From positions 1 through 5,146 of the forward strand of contig JAKSDM010000604.1 in the NCBI GenBank assembly GCA_022360135.1: a DNA stretch of 5,146 nt. Direction: 5' to 3'. The translations under genes and the position numbers were made by a program. The stretch is from Pseudanabaenales cyanobacterium (GTDB lineage: Bacteria > Cyanobacteriota > Cyanobacteriia > Phormidesmidales > Phormidesmidaceae). Each line of letters starts with the position of its first letter. Positions within the stretch are counted from its first letter, which is position 1. The notes beneath the pieces are model-generated. The model was not told the origin of the DNA. It was given only the letters and a program-made list of their open reading frames with translations, and did not search any database. Shown here one piece after another: positions 1-5,111 of this stretch.

Positions 1-72
1 AGCGGGGAGGTTGAGCAGGTCTGGCCAGACCCTTGGCGTACTGTGTGGCTCCTCCGCGAAGTCCCCGATTAG
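1..72 (+). CDS. C-terminal tail of an unidentified protein (partial, 5' end outside window)
   Basis: Frame 1 is open from the first base to a TAG at 70-72 and gives 23 residues, including WPDPWRTVWLLREVPD. The Trp-rich, well-formed peptide and the short gap before the next operon suggest the end of a real gene. I do not recognise the family. The 14-bp palindrome at 18-31 (GGTCTGGCCAGACC) lies inside this frame. The tail ends about 150 bases before the parM-like gene, which appears to have its own leader, so the two may be separate transcription units. Confidence 0.4.
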   Translation, partial: SGEVEQVWPDPWRTVWLLREVPD

Positions 73-114
73 GGGCGTAGCTTGATAAACACAACCTGAA
101 ACTCATTTCCAATA

Positions 115-248
115 ATATCCCATTTAGAATTCTCTGGGCGATTTTTATTATTTTATGTTTCCCATATATTCCCGTTATTAGAATTGCTTCTATTGTTGAA
201 GGATGTAGCGTTCAAGGTATGTTCATGACTCGAACATCGCTTAGAATT
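115..248. repeat. Direct repeats in AT-rich leader; candidate parC-like centromere or operator
   Basis: The octamer TTAGAATT occurs at 124-131, 178-185 and 241-248. The first two copies sit in longer similar blocks: ATATCCCATTTAGAATT at 115-131 and ATATTCCCGTTATTAGAATT at 166-185. Copy starts are 54 and 63 bases apart. The stretch from about 100 to 200 is clearly more AT-rich than the flanking genes. In type II partition systems such as plasmid R1, the ParR-bound direct repeats (parC) lie just upstream of parM and also contain the promoter. Position and layout match that, but the third copy is inside the coding region and the repeats are short, so assignment as a ParR-binding site is inference. 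Confidence 0.35.
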
Positions 249-1352
249 CCTAAGGTTTTACTCGTTGCTGACTTGGGCTCTTCGGCCTCCAAGTTCTTTT
301 ATCGGGTGCGGGAGTCTGCCACAACGCCTCTATGGATGGGGGCTGAAGTGGCTCCCCATTTGTCTCAAGCCTCTTTGCCTCGATTTGGAGCAGGTGGCCG
401 CCCCCAAGATGACGCCTGGTTACAGATTGGTCAGGAGGTGGTTCTGGTGGGAGATGTGGCTAGGGCTTATTTGGAGGGCAATAGCCTGACGGTGAATAAG
501 GCGGAGCTGGCCGCCTATAAACTAGCGGCGGCGGTCGGGGTAGTGGCTGAATTGGAAAACTCGTCGAAGACTTTTGAGGCGGTGGTCTGGTTGGCCTTGC
601 CTTTAACTGAGTTGGGAACCCGAGATGAGATTCGGACCCATTTTCAGTCGCTCTGCCAGCAAGGGTTCAGCTTTCGGGGACAGCCGTTGCAAATTCAGGG
701 TTCTCTCCAGGTATTTCCGGAAGGGTTTGGCCTGTATCTCAATCGCAAGCAGCAGTTGAAGTCGATGGGACAGGTCATCAATCAACGCCGCACTCTGATC
801 GTTATGATGGGTCACCGGAATTTATCGGTGCTGCGGTTTGAAGCGGGGTCGCTCAAAGCGGCGGGGTCGAGTTCCAATGGACCTGGCTTCTGGCCCATCT
901 TTGAAAAGTCAGCCCGAGCGTTGGGGGTAACTACGCCTGACTATGGGGCTTTGATGAACGCCATTTTGACCGGGCAGGGTAAGCAGATTTCGGCGGCGCG
1001 AGGGCGGCTGTTTGATTTCAGCGAGCAGCTCGCCGCTTGCCGCGACAGCTACTGGCAGGCCATGAAGATCTACTGGCAAGATCATGTCATGCCACAGTTG
1101 GAGTCCAGTCAGGTGGATGTGATTATTAGCGGCGGCGCGTCTCAGGTGTTGCGATCGCAACTAGAAGGCTACTTTGCGGAGTTAGGGCTGGCTGAGCGAG
1201 TCTACTTCGCCGATGGTGCTTATGAACGCTTGGATACAGTCGTCAAGACGTTGCCGGAAGCCGCCCAGAATGGAGCAATGGCCTTAAGGATGGCCGATGG
1301 CTATGGTCTCTTCCGGGGGCTCATCGGTACCCTAAATCAAGTAGCCGCTTAG
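225..1352 (+). CDS. parM: ParM/StbA-like actin-fold plasmid segregation ATPase
   Basis: This is a likely actin-like ATPase whose filaments would push plasmid copies apart in the cytoplasm. Numbered from the upstream ATG at 219, it has the phosphate-1 loop VADLGSSASKFFY at residues 16-28, a conserved-looking strand VVWLALPLTELGTRDEI at 122-138, and a C-terminal adenosine-type motif VIISGGASQVL at 301-311. The 375-377 aa length suits ParM/StbA, and no membrane segment is seen. I prefer ATG 225 because AAGG at 214-217 lies 7 bases before it but only 1 base before ATG 219. It is followed after 19 bases by a ParR-like gene, which supports the partition role. At residues 193-207 the phosphate-2 region reads TLIVMMGHRNLSVLRF-like, without the usual Asp-x-Gly-x-x-Thr, so catalysis may differ from R1 ParM. 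Actin-fold membership is fairly sure; the plasmid role is inferred from neighbours. Confidence 0.8.
   Translation: MTRTSLRIPKVLLVADLGSSASKFFYRVRESATTPLWMGAEVAPHLSQASLPRFGAGGRPQDDAWLQIGQEVVLVGDVARAYLEGNSLTVNKAELAAYKLAAAVGVVAELENSSKTFEAVVWLALPLTELGTRDEIRTHFQSLCQQGFSFRGQPLQIQGSLQVFPEGFGLYLNRKQQLKSMGQVINQRRTLIVMMGHRNLSVLRFEAGSLKAAGSSSNGPGFWPIFEKSARALGVTTPDYGALMNAILTGQGKQISAARGRLFDFSEQLAACRDSYWQAMKIYWQDHVMPQLESSQVDVIISGGASQVLRSQLEGYFAELGLAERVYFADGAYERLDTVVKTLPEAAQNGAMALRMADGYGLFRGLIGTLNQVAA
1151..1158. repeat. HIP1 octamer GCGATCGC (one of five)
   Basis: The palindrome GCGATCGC is found here inside the parM-like gene, and also at 2327-2334, 2503-2510, 3678-3685 and 4386-4393. HIP1 is greatly over-represented in many cyanobacterial genomes. 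Five copies in 5.1 kb is the main evidence for the host lineage and shows that the window's DNA has resided in such a genome. Confidence 0.9.
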
Positions 1353-1371
1353 ATAAGGAGTAACAATCAGC

Positions 1372-1911
1372 ATGGCCGCTAAATCTCAGCCGGATAAACG
1401 TCGAAATCGCAAGCGAATTCTGTTCTCCTTCAATGTGGATGTGGATTCCCCCTTTGGGGTGGTGTTTCAATATCTGATGCACAATCCCCAACTACCCAGT
1501 CGCATGGGTAAGGAGAAGGGGGTGGAGGCGATGGCGGCGTTCTGGCGTCCGTTTGCTTATCAGAAGAAGGGGGAGGTCAGTGAGGATGAGTTGAAGGCCA
1601 TGGCGCGGGAATCGTTGACGGCGCTGCAGCGTCAGATGGCGTTGATTTGCGAGACGTTTGATCTGGAGTCGCCGGAGTCTGAGGAACTGAGTCCAGCATT
1701 GGAGGAAGCGCTGGAAAAGACGATGGATAAGGTACTGCAGAAGTTTGTGGTCTCAGGCGTCTTAGCCCGTCAGCCCAGTCAGGGCGCATTGCCGACCGTT
1801 GGGGTGACATCTACCGACCCACTGTTGTCAGCGCCCGGAGAAGAGGGCGTAGACTTTGACGCGAAGGAGTTATTTGGCGAAGTGTTTAGTGAAGATGAGT
1901 TTGCAAGGTAG
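1372..1911 (+). CDS. Putative ParR-like DNA-binding adaptor of the partition operon
   Basis: This 179-aa protein has no annotation I recognise by sequence. Residues 5-15 are strongly basic (QPDKRRNRKRI). They run into a predicted strand RILFSFNVDV (15-24) and then two helices within about 26-60, a strand-helix-helix order like the ribbon-helix-helix fold of ParR. Residues 68-130 are charged and helical. A low-complexity linker leads to an acidic, amphipathic end (DFDAKELFGEVFSEDEF, 161-177). ParR binds parC with its N-terminal domain and ParM filament ends with a C-terminal peptide, so this layout and the position after the actin-like gene fit that role. AAGGAG at 1355-1360 lies 11 bases before the ATG. 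The role is inferred from architecture and context, not from a recognised family signature. Confidence 0.6.
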   Translation: MAAKSQPDKRRNRKRILFSFNVDVDSPFGVVFQYLMHNPQLPSRMGKEKGVEAMAAFWRPFAYQKKGEVSEDELKAMARESLTALQRQMALICETFDLESPESEELSPALEEALEKTMDKVLQKFVVSGVLARQPSQGALPTVGVTSTDPLLSAPGEEGVDFDAKELFGEVFSEDEFAR

Positions 1912-1920
1912 GGGAATCCG

Positions 1921-2310
1921 ATGGCGTTAACCCCCAAGGAGCCGGAGAGTGAAGTCGGGTGTAAGGCGCGGCGAGTGTACCTGCAGTTCGCCCAGCGGGT
2001 GATCAGGGAATCGACTTTGGATTACCCCACTCTCTATCAACGCTTTGCTCAGAATGATTGGGCGGCCATCAAGCTCGATGACGCCGTAGCGGAGGCGGTG
2101 CTGAGGGCTGGGTTCTCGCCGAAGTCAGCGGTTGGCGTTCTGCATCAGGGGCCGTATTTGCAGTTTCAGGTGCATCATCGGAAGACACCGTTGGCTCCGA
2201 TGAGTCAGTATGTGCGCTCAACGGTGCTGACGGCGATGCAGAAGGTGGGGAGCAGGGCGCAAGGGCAAGGACCGTTGGTGCAGCGGCGGCCTGATTTGGA
2301 GCTTGAGTAG
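1921..2310 (+). CDS. Hypothetical protein, third gene of the parM operon
   Basis: This 129-aa basic protein starts 9 bases after the previous stop. An AGGGGA ribosome binding site (1910-1915) overlaps that stop codon, so it is probably co-translated with the ParR-like gene. It appears mostly helical. Residues 49-80 (AIKLDDAVAEAVLRAG, then FSPKSAVGVLHQGPYL) look like a small helical domain that I associate loosely with C-terminal parts of some mobilisation and primase proteins. Residues 94-108 (MSQYVRSTVLTAMQK) would form another helix, and the end is polar. No catalytic motif, signal peptide or membrane segment is seen. R1-type partition needs only parM, parR and parC, so this could be an accessory factor, a DNA-binding protein or a hitchhiker. 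The gene looks real; its function is unknown. Confidence 0.7.
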   Translation: MALTPKEPESEVGCKARRVYLQFAQRVIRESTLDYPTLYQRFAQNDWAAIKLDDAVAEAVLRAGFSPKSAVGVLHQGPYLQFQVHHRKTPLAPMSQYVRSTVLTAMQKVGSRAQGQGPLVQRRPDLELE

Positions 2311-2420
2311 GTTAAGGCTGGTTGATGCGATCGCACAATCGGTGCATATGACTGACTGTCCTGTAAGAAAGTGGTTGGCTTGCGGTATCGACGCCCTATC
2401 AGAGAAGACCGATGGGAAAA

Positions 2421-2732
2421 TTATTCATTTGTAGTAAAACTATTCTCTGACTCTGTAGATTCGGGTTCATCCTCTTCTGAAGTAGAAGATGTCTCCACAG
2501 CAGCGATCGCAGAATCATTTACCGGCACGATATCCGAAATCTGATGATTCTCTTTACCCAACCTGTTTTGGTTGACTGTGATGCGGAGAGAATCGGAGGT
2601 GAAATGAAGCTCAAGTTCAAGATGCTCTGGAATGAATTGCATTGCTTCCAGAATGACTTGGGGCGATTTCTCGCCATTACCCAAGATGAGCAGGTAGGAT
2701 TTGCCGGGTTCCAATTTGCGGGATTTTGACAT
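2421..2732 (-). CDS. Hypothetical 103-aa protein with acidic Ser/Glu-rich tail
   Basis: I do not recognise the family. Residues 1-70 look like a small folded domain: a basic start (MSKSRKLEPG), a strand SYLLILGN (12-19), a helix SPQVILEAMQFI (23-34), then strands ELELHF (39-44) and SLRITVN (48-54). Residues 77-103 are low-complexity and very acidic (TSSTSEEDEPESTESEN), likely disordered. The ATG at 2732 is the first in this frame with a plausible protein. No clear Shine-Dalgarno sequence is seen, which is common in cyanobacteria. The stop lies 110 bases from the end of the convergent parM operon. A HIP1 site falls in the tail. A different-frame 113-aa reading at 2519-2860 overlaps it but looks like a shadow. 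Confidence 0.6.
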   Translation of the reverse strand: MSKSRKLEPGKSYLLILGNGEKSPQVILEAMQFIPEHLELELHFTSDSLRITVNQNRLGKENHQISDIVPVNDSAIAAVETSSTSEEDEPESTESENSFTTNE

Positions 2733-2949
2733 GGGAATGCGCCGAACTCAATTGGCGAAGTCCTTGCATCGCCATGTCGGCGGAACACGGCGACGACAAT
2801 CCTCCGTATTTGTGGAAGCAGCGGGCTTATGTGACAGTACGATAGGAGCTTCTTGGACAAAATCAGCCGTTGTCCCGATGCTCTAGGTAAGGATTAAGGA
2901 TCAGGTCAGATCAGTTTCCCGGTCATCCCCAATCCTGATATCCCTCCAC
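2733..2949. other. Intergenic stretch between two minus-strand genes, no gene recognised
   Basis: This 217-base stretch holds no convincing coding frame. It has a loose inverted pair, ATCAGG near 2900 and CCTGAT near 2934, just past the end of the 83-aa gene. The pair is too weak and has no T-run, so I do not call it a terminator. The promoter for the 103-aa gene should lie here, but no clear -35/-10 pair could be chosen. Confidence 0.4.
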
Positions 2950-3201
2950 CTACCCTTCACCTTTCAACAAATACCTCGTCAAAATTGCCATTACCTCGCC
3001 CGGTCTTCCCGTCGGCATTGGACGGCTCCAGGCATTCGGCTCGGCGTAACCCAGCTTATGCAGCAAGTGAATCACCTGCCGCACTCCCGCTGGTGAGCCG
3101 AACAGCATGTGTCGAATGGGTTCTTTGGTTTGAGAGGTGTCTTCCGATTTGGCAGGTTGAACTGACGCGCTCGAAGTCGAGCGCTCAGACGCTTGAAACA
3201 T
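2950..3201 (-). CDS. Conserved cyanobacterial small protein, function unknown
   Basis: This 83-aa protein has a polar, probably disordered N-terminus (1-28, Ser/Thr/Gln rich). A conserved-looking core follows at 30-78: a turn LFGSPAGV (33-40), a helix RQVIHLLHKLGY (41-52), then an AWSRPMPTG loop and a helix PGEVMAILTRYL (67-78). From memory, the pattern with GSP, LLHKLGYAE, W, P and GEVM-IL-RYL belongs to a widespread small protein of cyanobacteria with no known function. AAGGAG (3211-3216 on the reverse strand) lies 9 bases before the ATG, a strong reason for this start. The leader upstream of the ribosome binding site contains a cluster of hairpins, so expression may be controlled by RNA structure. 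No membrane segment is seen. Confidence 0.75.
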   Translation of the reverse strand: MFQASERSTSSASVQPAKSEDTSQTKEPIRHMLFGSPAGVRQVIHLLHKLGYAEPNAWSRPMPTGRPGEVMAILTRYLLKGEG

Positions 3202-3220
3202 GACGATTTACTCCTTTGTT

Positions 3221-3243
3221 GTTCTGGCGTAGGAAGCCAGAAC
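3221..3243. repeat. Perfect 8-bp inverted repeat just upstream of an RBS
   Basis: GTTCTGGC (3221-3228) and GCCAGAAC (3236-3243) are perfectly complementary, with a 7-base loop. In the minus-strand mRNA this hairpin ends 4 bases before the AAGGAG of the 83-aa gene, so it could affect access to that ribosome binding site. Confidence 0.6.
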
Positions 3244-3251
3244 TCAAAAAA

Positions 3252-3293
3252 CTAGCCACCCCGCAATGATGGAGTGCATATCGGGGCGGCTAG
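3252..3293. repeat. 12-bp inverted repeat with one wobble
   Basis: CTAGCCACCCCG (3252-3263) pairs with CGGGGCGGCTAG (3282-3293) except at one position. That position is A·C on the plus strand but a G·U pair if transcribed from the minus strand, so the stem is stronger in the transcript leading into the 83-aa gene. The loop is 18 bases. Confidence 0.6.
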
Positions 3294-3309
3294 GGGAGTA
3301 AACTATCCA

Positions 3310-3347
3310 CTAGCCCGCCAGACTGCGTGACCAGTTCGGCGGGTTAG
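3310..3347. repeat. Long hairpin with two stacked stems
   Basis: CTAGCCCGCC (3310-3319) pairs with GGCGGGTTAG (3338-3347). Inside it GACTG (3321-3325) pairs with CAGTT (3332-3336). One A·C mismatch separates the two stems and the loop is 6 bases. Both mismatched pairs are G·U in the plus-strand reading. It shares the CTAGCC edge with the neighbouring hairpin. Confidence 0.55.
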
Positions 3348-3380
3348 CCGCCTGGAGCAGTTGCAGCTGCTCTAGGTGGC
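3347..3380. repeat. 14-bp hairpin stem, abutting the previous one
   Basis: GCCGCCTGGAGCAG (3347-3360) pairs with CTGCTCTAGGTGGC (3367-3380) with two wobble positions, which are G·U in the plus-strand reading. The loop is 6 bases. It shares its first base with the preceding hairpin, making a tandem set of structures. Confidence 0.55.
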
Positions 3381-3444
3381 GCTAGATTCTTGAGTTCTGT
3401 TGACACACCGTTACACAATTCAGGTAACAGCTTAGCCCTTTACT

Positions 3445-3633
3445 TTAGGGGATTGAGAGGGGAGAGTCAAGGATACGGAAGAACGAAGAGGGGGTTAGTT
3501 CTATCCTCCCTGCGATCTCAGCTTGATTCATTTGCCATTTGGCATAGAACTGTTGGGGCGTTATTCCCAGTGGACAACTGCTGTAGCGTTCAATCAGGTC
3601 TCGCTTCCGTTGGATGAGGGGTTGGGAGGACAT
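3445..3633 (-). CDS. Small helix-turn-helix protein, probably truncated
   Basis: This 62-aa product begins with the basic stretch SSQPLIQRKRDLIERY (2-17), then PLGITPQQFYAKWQM (21-35), then a helix-turn-helix-like segment NQAEIAGRIELTPSSFFRIL (36-55), and ends abruptly at DSPLSIP. The ERKR-LIERY and TPQQFYAKW pattern resembles, from memory, a cyanobacterial DNA-binding family. In that family a further Trp/Arg-rich region and a helical C-terminus follow the HTH; I see neither in any frame downstream. GAAAGG at 3641-3646 lies 7 bases before the ATG, a good ribosome binding site, so a short protein may still be made. It could be a genuine small regulator or a decayed gene whose 3' part was lost next to the hairpin cluster. 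Confidence 0.5.
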   Translation of the reverse strand: MSSQPLIQRKRDLIERYSSCPLGITPQQFYAKWQMNQAEIAGRIELTPSSFFRILDSPLSIP

Positions 3634-3853
3634 TGTACGGCCTTTCTCTTCTCAAGTGATGATAGGGTGTGGGCATTGCGATCGCTGTTTGACCAAGCGG
3701 ACAAAAATCGGGTTAAATCAATCCCTAAAATGCTTCCTGGATGCTGGAGCCTTATAACTTCTAAAATTTAAGAAATTGATCTTGATCGGAGATTACAGTT
3801 TTTTTGCTGTAGGTAGAAGGTGAATGAGACGATGATGTTCAACCCAGCGAACC
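3634..3853. other. Divergent intergenic region
   Basis: This stretch separates the minus-strand HTH gene from the plus-strand membrane protein gene, so both promoters should be here. It contains a HIP1 site at 3678-3685 and a short inverted repeat ACAG/CTGT around a T-run near 3795-3812. No coding frame is convincing and no promoter pair stands out. Confidence 0.4.
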
Positions 3854-4363
3854 ATGAGTGATTCCCAGAACAAATCAGGATGGGGCTGTGGCACCCTGGC
3901 GGGGTGGGGAACTTTTTTGGCAGGCTTAGCTGCAGTTATTGGCATCATAATTAATCTCAATGATTCTTTCTTGAACAATCCCCCCCTCCACCCACCATCA
4001 GACCCCACCCCTGGCAGTTCCATCACACCTGCCCCCCAACCGACACCTGTTCCAGATCCAACACCTCCATCATCCCCCGCATCCACCAACCTCACGGGAA
4101 CCTGGGTATCCTCGTCGGGATATGCAATTGTTAGTAACCAGGTTGGTAATATGTTTCGCATTCAATCCTTTTATCCTAACAATCTTCAGACCACAGATGG
4201 GACTGGACAAATCGAAAACCAACAGGTGTTTATTGAGTACGTGGGCATTGATAACGTTCCAGGGCAGGTGATTCTCCAACTTTCTGTCGATGGCATGCAA
4301 ATGTCTGGAACCTGGGGCGATGCCTGGGGCAGGGGCGGCTATGTGGTGCTCGTTCGTCAGTAG
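3854..4363 (+). CDS. Membrane-anchored protein with Pro-rich linker and small beta domain
   Basis: This 169-aa protein has a short polar N-terminus followed by one hydrophobic, Gly/Ala-rich segment at about 17-36 (GWGTFLAGLAAVIGIIINL). That segment would be a signal anchor. A linker at 43-78 is rich in Pro, Thr and Ser (SITPAPQPTPVPDPTPP). The C-terminal 90 residues look like a beta-sandwich or small barrel. They start with NLTGTWVSSSGYAIV and end with MSGTWGDAWGRGGYVVLVRQ, so a similar GTW strand start occurs near both ends, as in lipocalin-like folds. It probably sits in the plasma membrane with the beta domain in the periplasm, and the ligand is unknown. The ATG at 3854 is the only in-frame start after a stop at 3833. 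No Shine-Dalgarno sequence is visible. It appears to stand alone. Confidence 0.65.
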   Translation: MSDSQNKSGWGCGTLAGWGTFLAGLAAVIGIIINLNDSFLNNPPLHPPSDPTPGSSITPAPQPTPVPDPTPPSSPASTNLTGTWVSSSGYAIVSNQVGNMFRIQSFYPNNLQTTDGTGQIENQQVFIEYVGIDNVPGQVILQLSVDGMQMSGTWGDAWGRGGYVVLVRQ

Positions 4364-4400
4364 TAGGGGCATTGGTCGAGGCAGTGCGATCGCTGATCTT

Positions 4401-4430
4401 GTAGGTGGGTTAACGAAGGAAACCCACCAA
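4401..4430. repeat. REP-like hairpin, possible terminator
   Basis: GGTGGGTT (4404-4411) and AACCCACC (4421-4428) are perfectly complementary around a 9-base loop. The surrounding bases, GTAGG before and CCAAC after, resemble a hairpin repeat I recall as frequent between genes in many cyanobacteria (GTAGGTTGGGTT with AACCCAAC). It lies 37 bases after the stop of the membrane protein gene and is followed by CTTCTTTATTT. It could therefore end that transcript, though the T-run is weak. Confidence 0.55.
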
Positions 4431-4730
4431 CTTCTTTATTTGATCACTTCCATTGCTTCAGCGATTGCCAGCTAACCCTTGCATGCACCGAACGAACTTG
4501 CAACCTCTGGCTTCGTTTTAATGATATCTGCGAGTATGATCTAAATCTGATGTCCGTTAAAAGGGCGTGTCATTTAAGCCGGGAAACCTTCTAAGTGGAA
4601 GGGGTTTAGACTTTGTGATTTTGACGGCTGACGAGCGAGGGGAAGTTCACCCATATGATCAACCACCCACTCAAACAAGTCAGGAAATTCATAGCCAAAT
4701 AAGCGCTGAGCGGCAGTTGTGCCATCAGGA

Positions 4731-4831
4731 GGTGATTTCCAAGAAATAAATTACCAGACAAATCAGCTGAATGAATTACAGGGTCTAGAACACCCTTGTC
4801 AAAAACGGTAAATTCTTTCTCAGAAATCACC
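4731..4831. mobile_element. 101-bp MITE-like element with 25-bp imperfect TIRs and GGA duplication
   Basis: The ends are GGTGATTTC (4731-4739) and its exact complement GAAATCACC (4823-4831). The repeats extend to 25 bases each (4731-4755 and 4807-4831) with 21 matches. GGA flanks the element on both sides (4728-4730 and 4832-4834), consistent with a 3-bp target duplication. Deleting element plus one GGA rejoins the transposase codons for LQRP and DGTTAAQ exactly, which fixes the boundaries. It encodes no transposase, so it would need one in trans. Three-base duplications occur in some IS3 and IS5 subgroups, but the ends do not let me name the parent. Confidence 0.85.
4775..4802 (-). promoter_or_regulatory. 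Near-consensus sigma-70-type promoter inside the MITE
   Basis: On the minus strand TTGACA (4797-4802) is followed after 16 bases by TGTAAT (4775-4780). This matches the consensus -35 fully and the -10 at five of six positions. It reads out through the left end of the element into the 3' part of the broken transposase. The spacer contains a small inverted repeat (GGGT/ACCC). Promoter activity is inferred from sequence only. Confidence 0.45.
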
Positions 4832-5111
4832 GGACGTTGGAGATGAAAATTGTGGATAATGGTGAGCGCCTTCAAGGTTTGTGGAGAGAACCCTCGACCG
4901 GAATGATGCAGACGAGCCAAGCCATTACGCCCTTCCACTGCCGACGAGGTGCGTTGATAATTATTGGCCATCCATCGCGCCCACTCAATCCAAGTTTGAC
5001 GGTCCTGGTTAGGGAGGGATTGGGTGAGCACATAGATCTAAAATTGGTGCCTAGTGACGAAACGGAAGTATAGGCATAGACTTCCAGTACTACCTAAAAG
5101 AAGTGAAAGCC

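Larger units (their letters stand above)
4574..5031 (-). pseudogene. C-terminal remnant of a DUF6399-type transposase, interrupted
   Basis: Reading from a GTG at 5031, residues 14-54 carry WIEWARWMANNYQR, TSSAVEGRNGLARLHHSGRG and LKALTIIHNFHLQRP. From memory this is the conserved block of DUF6399 transposase-like proteins. The expected continuation lies in another frame from about 4727 to a TAA at 4574-4576: DGTTAAQRLFGYEFPDLFEW, VVDHMGELPLARQ and a short tail. The switch is caused by a 101-bp insertion at 4731-4831. Removing it plus one GGA copy gives a continuous 117-aa reading. The 5' side is also lost: an in-frame TAG lies three codons before the GTG at 5038-5040, and I see no more transposase upstream. 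The intact family is several hundred residues, so this is a dead fragment with no intact catalytic domain. A chimeric 141-aa frame runs through the insertion to 4606. Confidence 0.85.

Noticed and set aside
18..31. 14-bp palindrome GGTCTGGCCAGACC as an operator
   Set aside because: It lies inside an apparent coding tail and no second copy occurs near a promoter in the window.
63..75. CCCC/GGGG hairpin at the end of the partial gene as a terminator
   Set aside because: Only four base pairs, with no T-run after it.
603..1160. Minus-strand frames inside the parM-like gene (603-815 and 909-1160)
   Set aside because: They are antisense shadows of a well-supported gene with no motifs or start signals.
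1577..1810. 77-aa minus-strand frame opposite the ParR-like gene
   Set aside because: Pro/Ser/Arg-rich product typical of the complement of a Glu/Lys-rich coding sequence.
2519..2860. 113-aa minus-strand reading frame overlapping the 103-aa gene
   Set aside because: Its composition is irregular (many Pro, Trp, Cys, Arg), it overlaps a better frame for most of its length, and it has no ribosome binding site.
3400..3428. TTGACA on the plus strand at 3400-3405 as a promoter
   Set aside because: No acceptable -10 hexamer lies 16-18 bases downstream and there is no plus-strand gene for it to serve.
3390..3617. Plus-strand 75-aa and 82-aa frames opposite the HTH gene
   Set aside because: The minus-strand product has recognisable motifs and an RBS; these do not.
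3793..4372. Minus-strand 122-aa and 100-aa frames opposite the membrane protein
   Set aside because: The Gly-rich runs are the complement of the Pro/Thr linker codons.
4726..4737. AGGAGGTGATTT on the plus strand, a near-perfect Shine-Dalgarno; the reverse resembles a 16S rRNA 3' end
   Set aside because: It is formed by the GGA target duplication joined to the MITE end, no start codon follows at a useful distance, and no rRNA sequence surrounds it.
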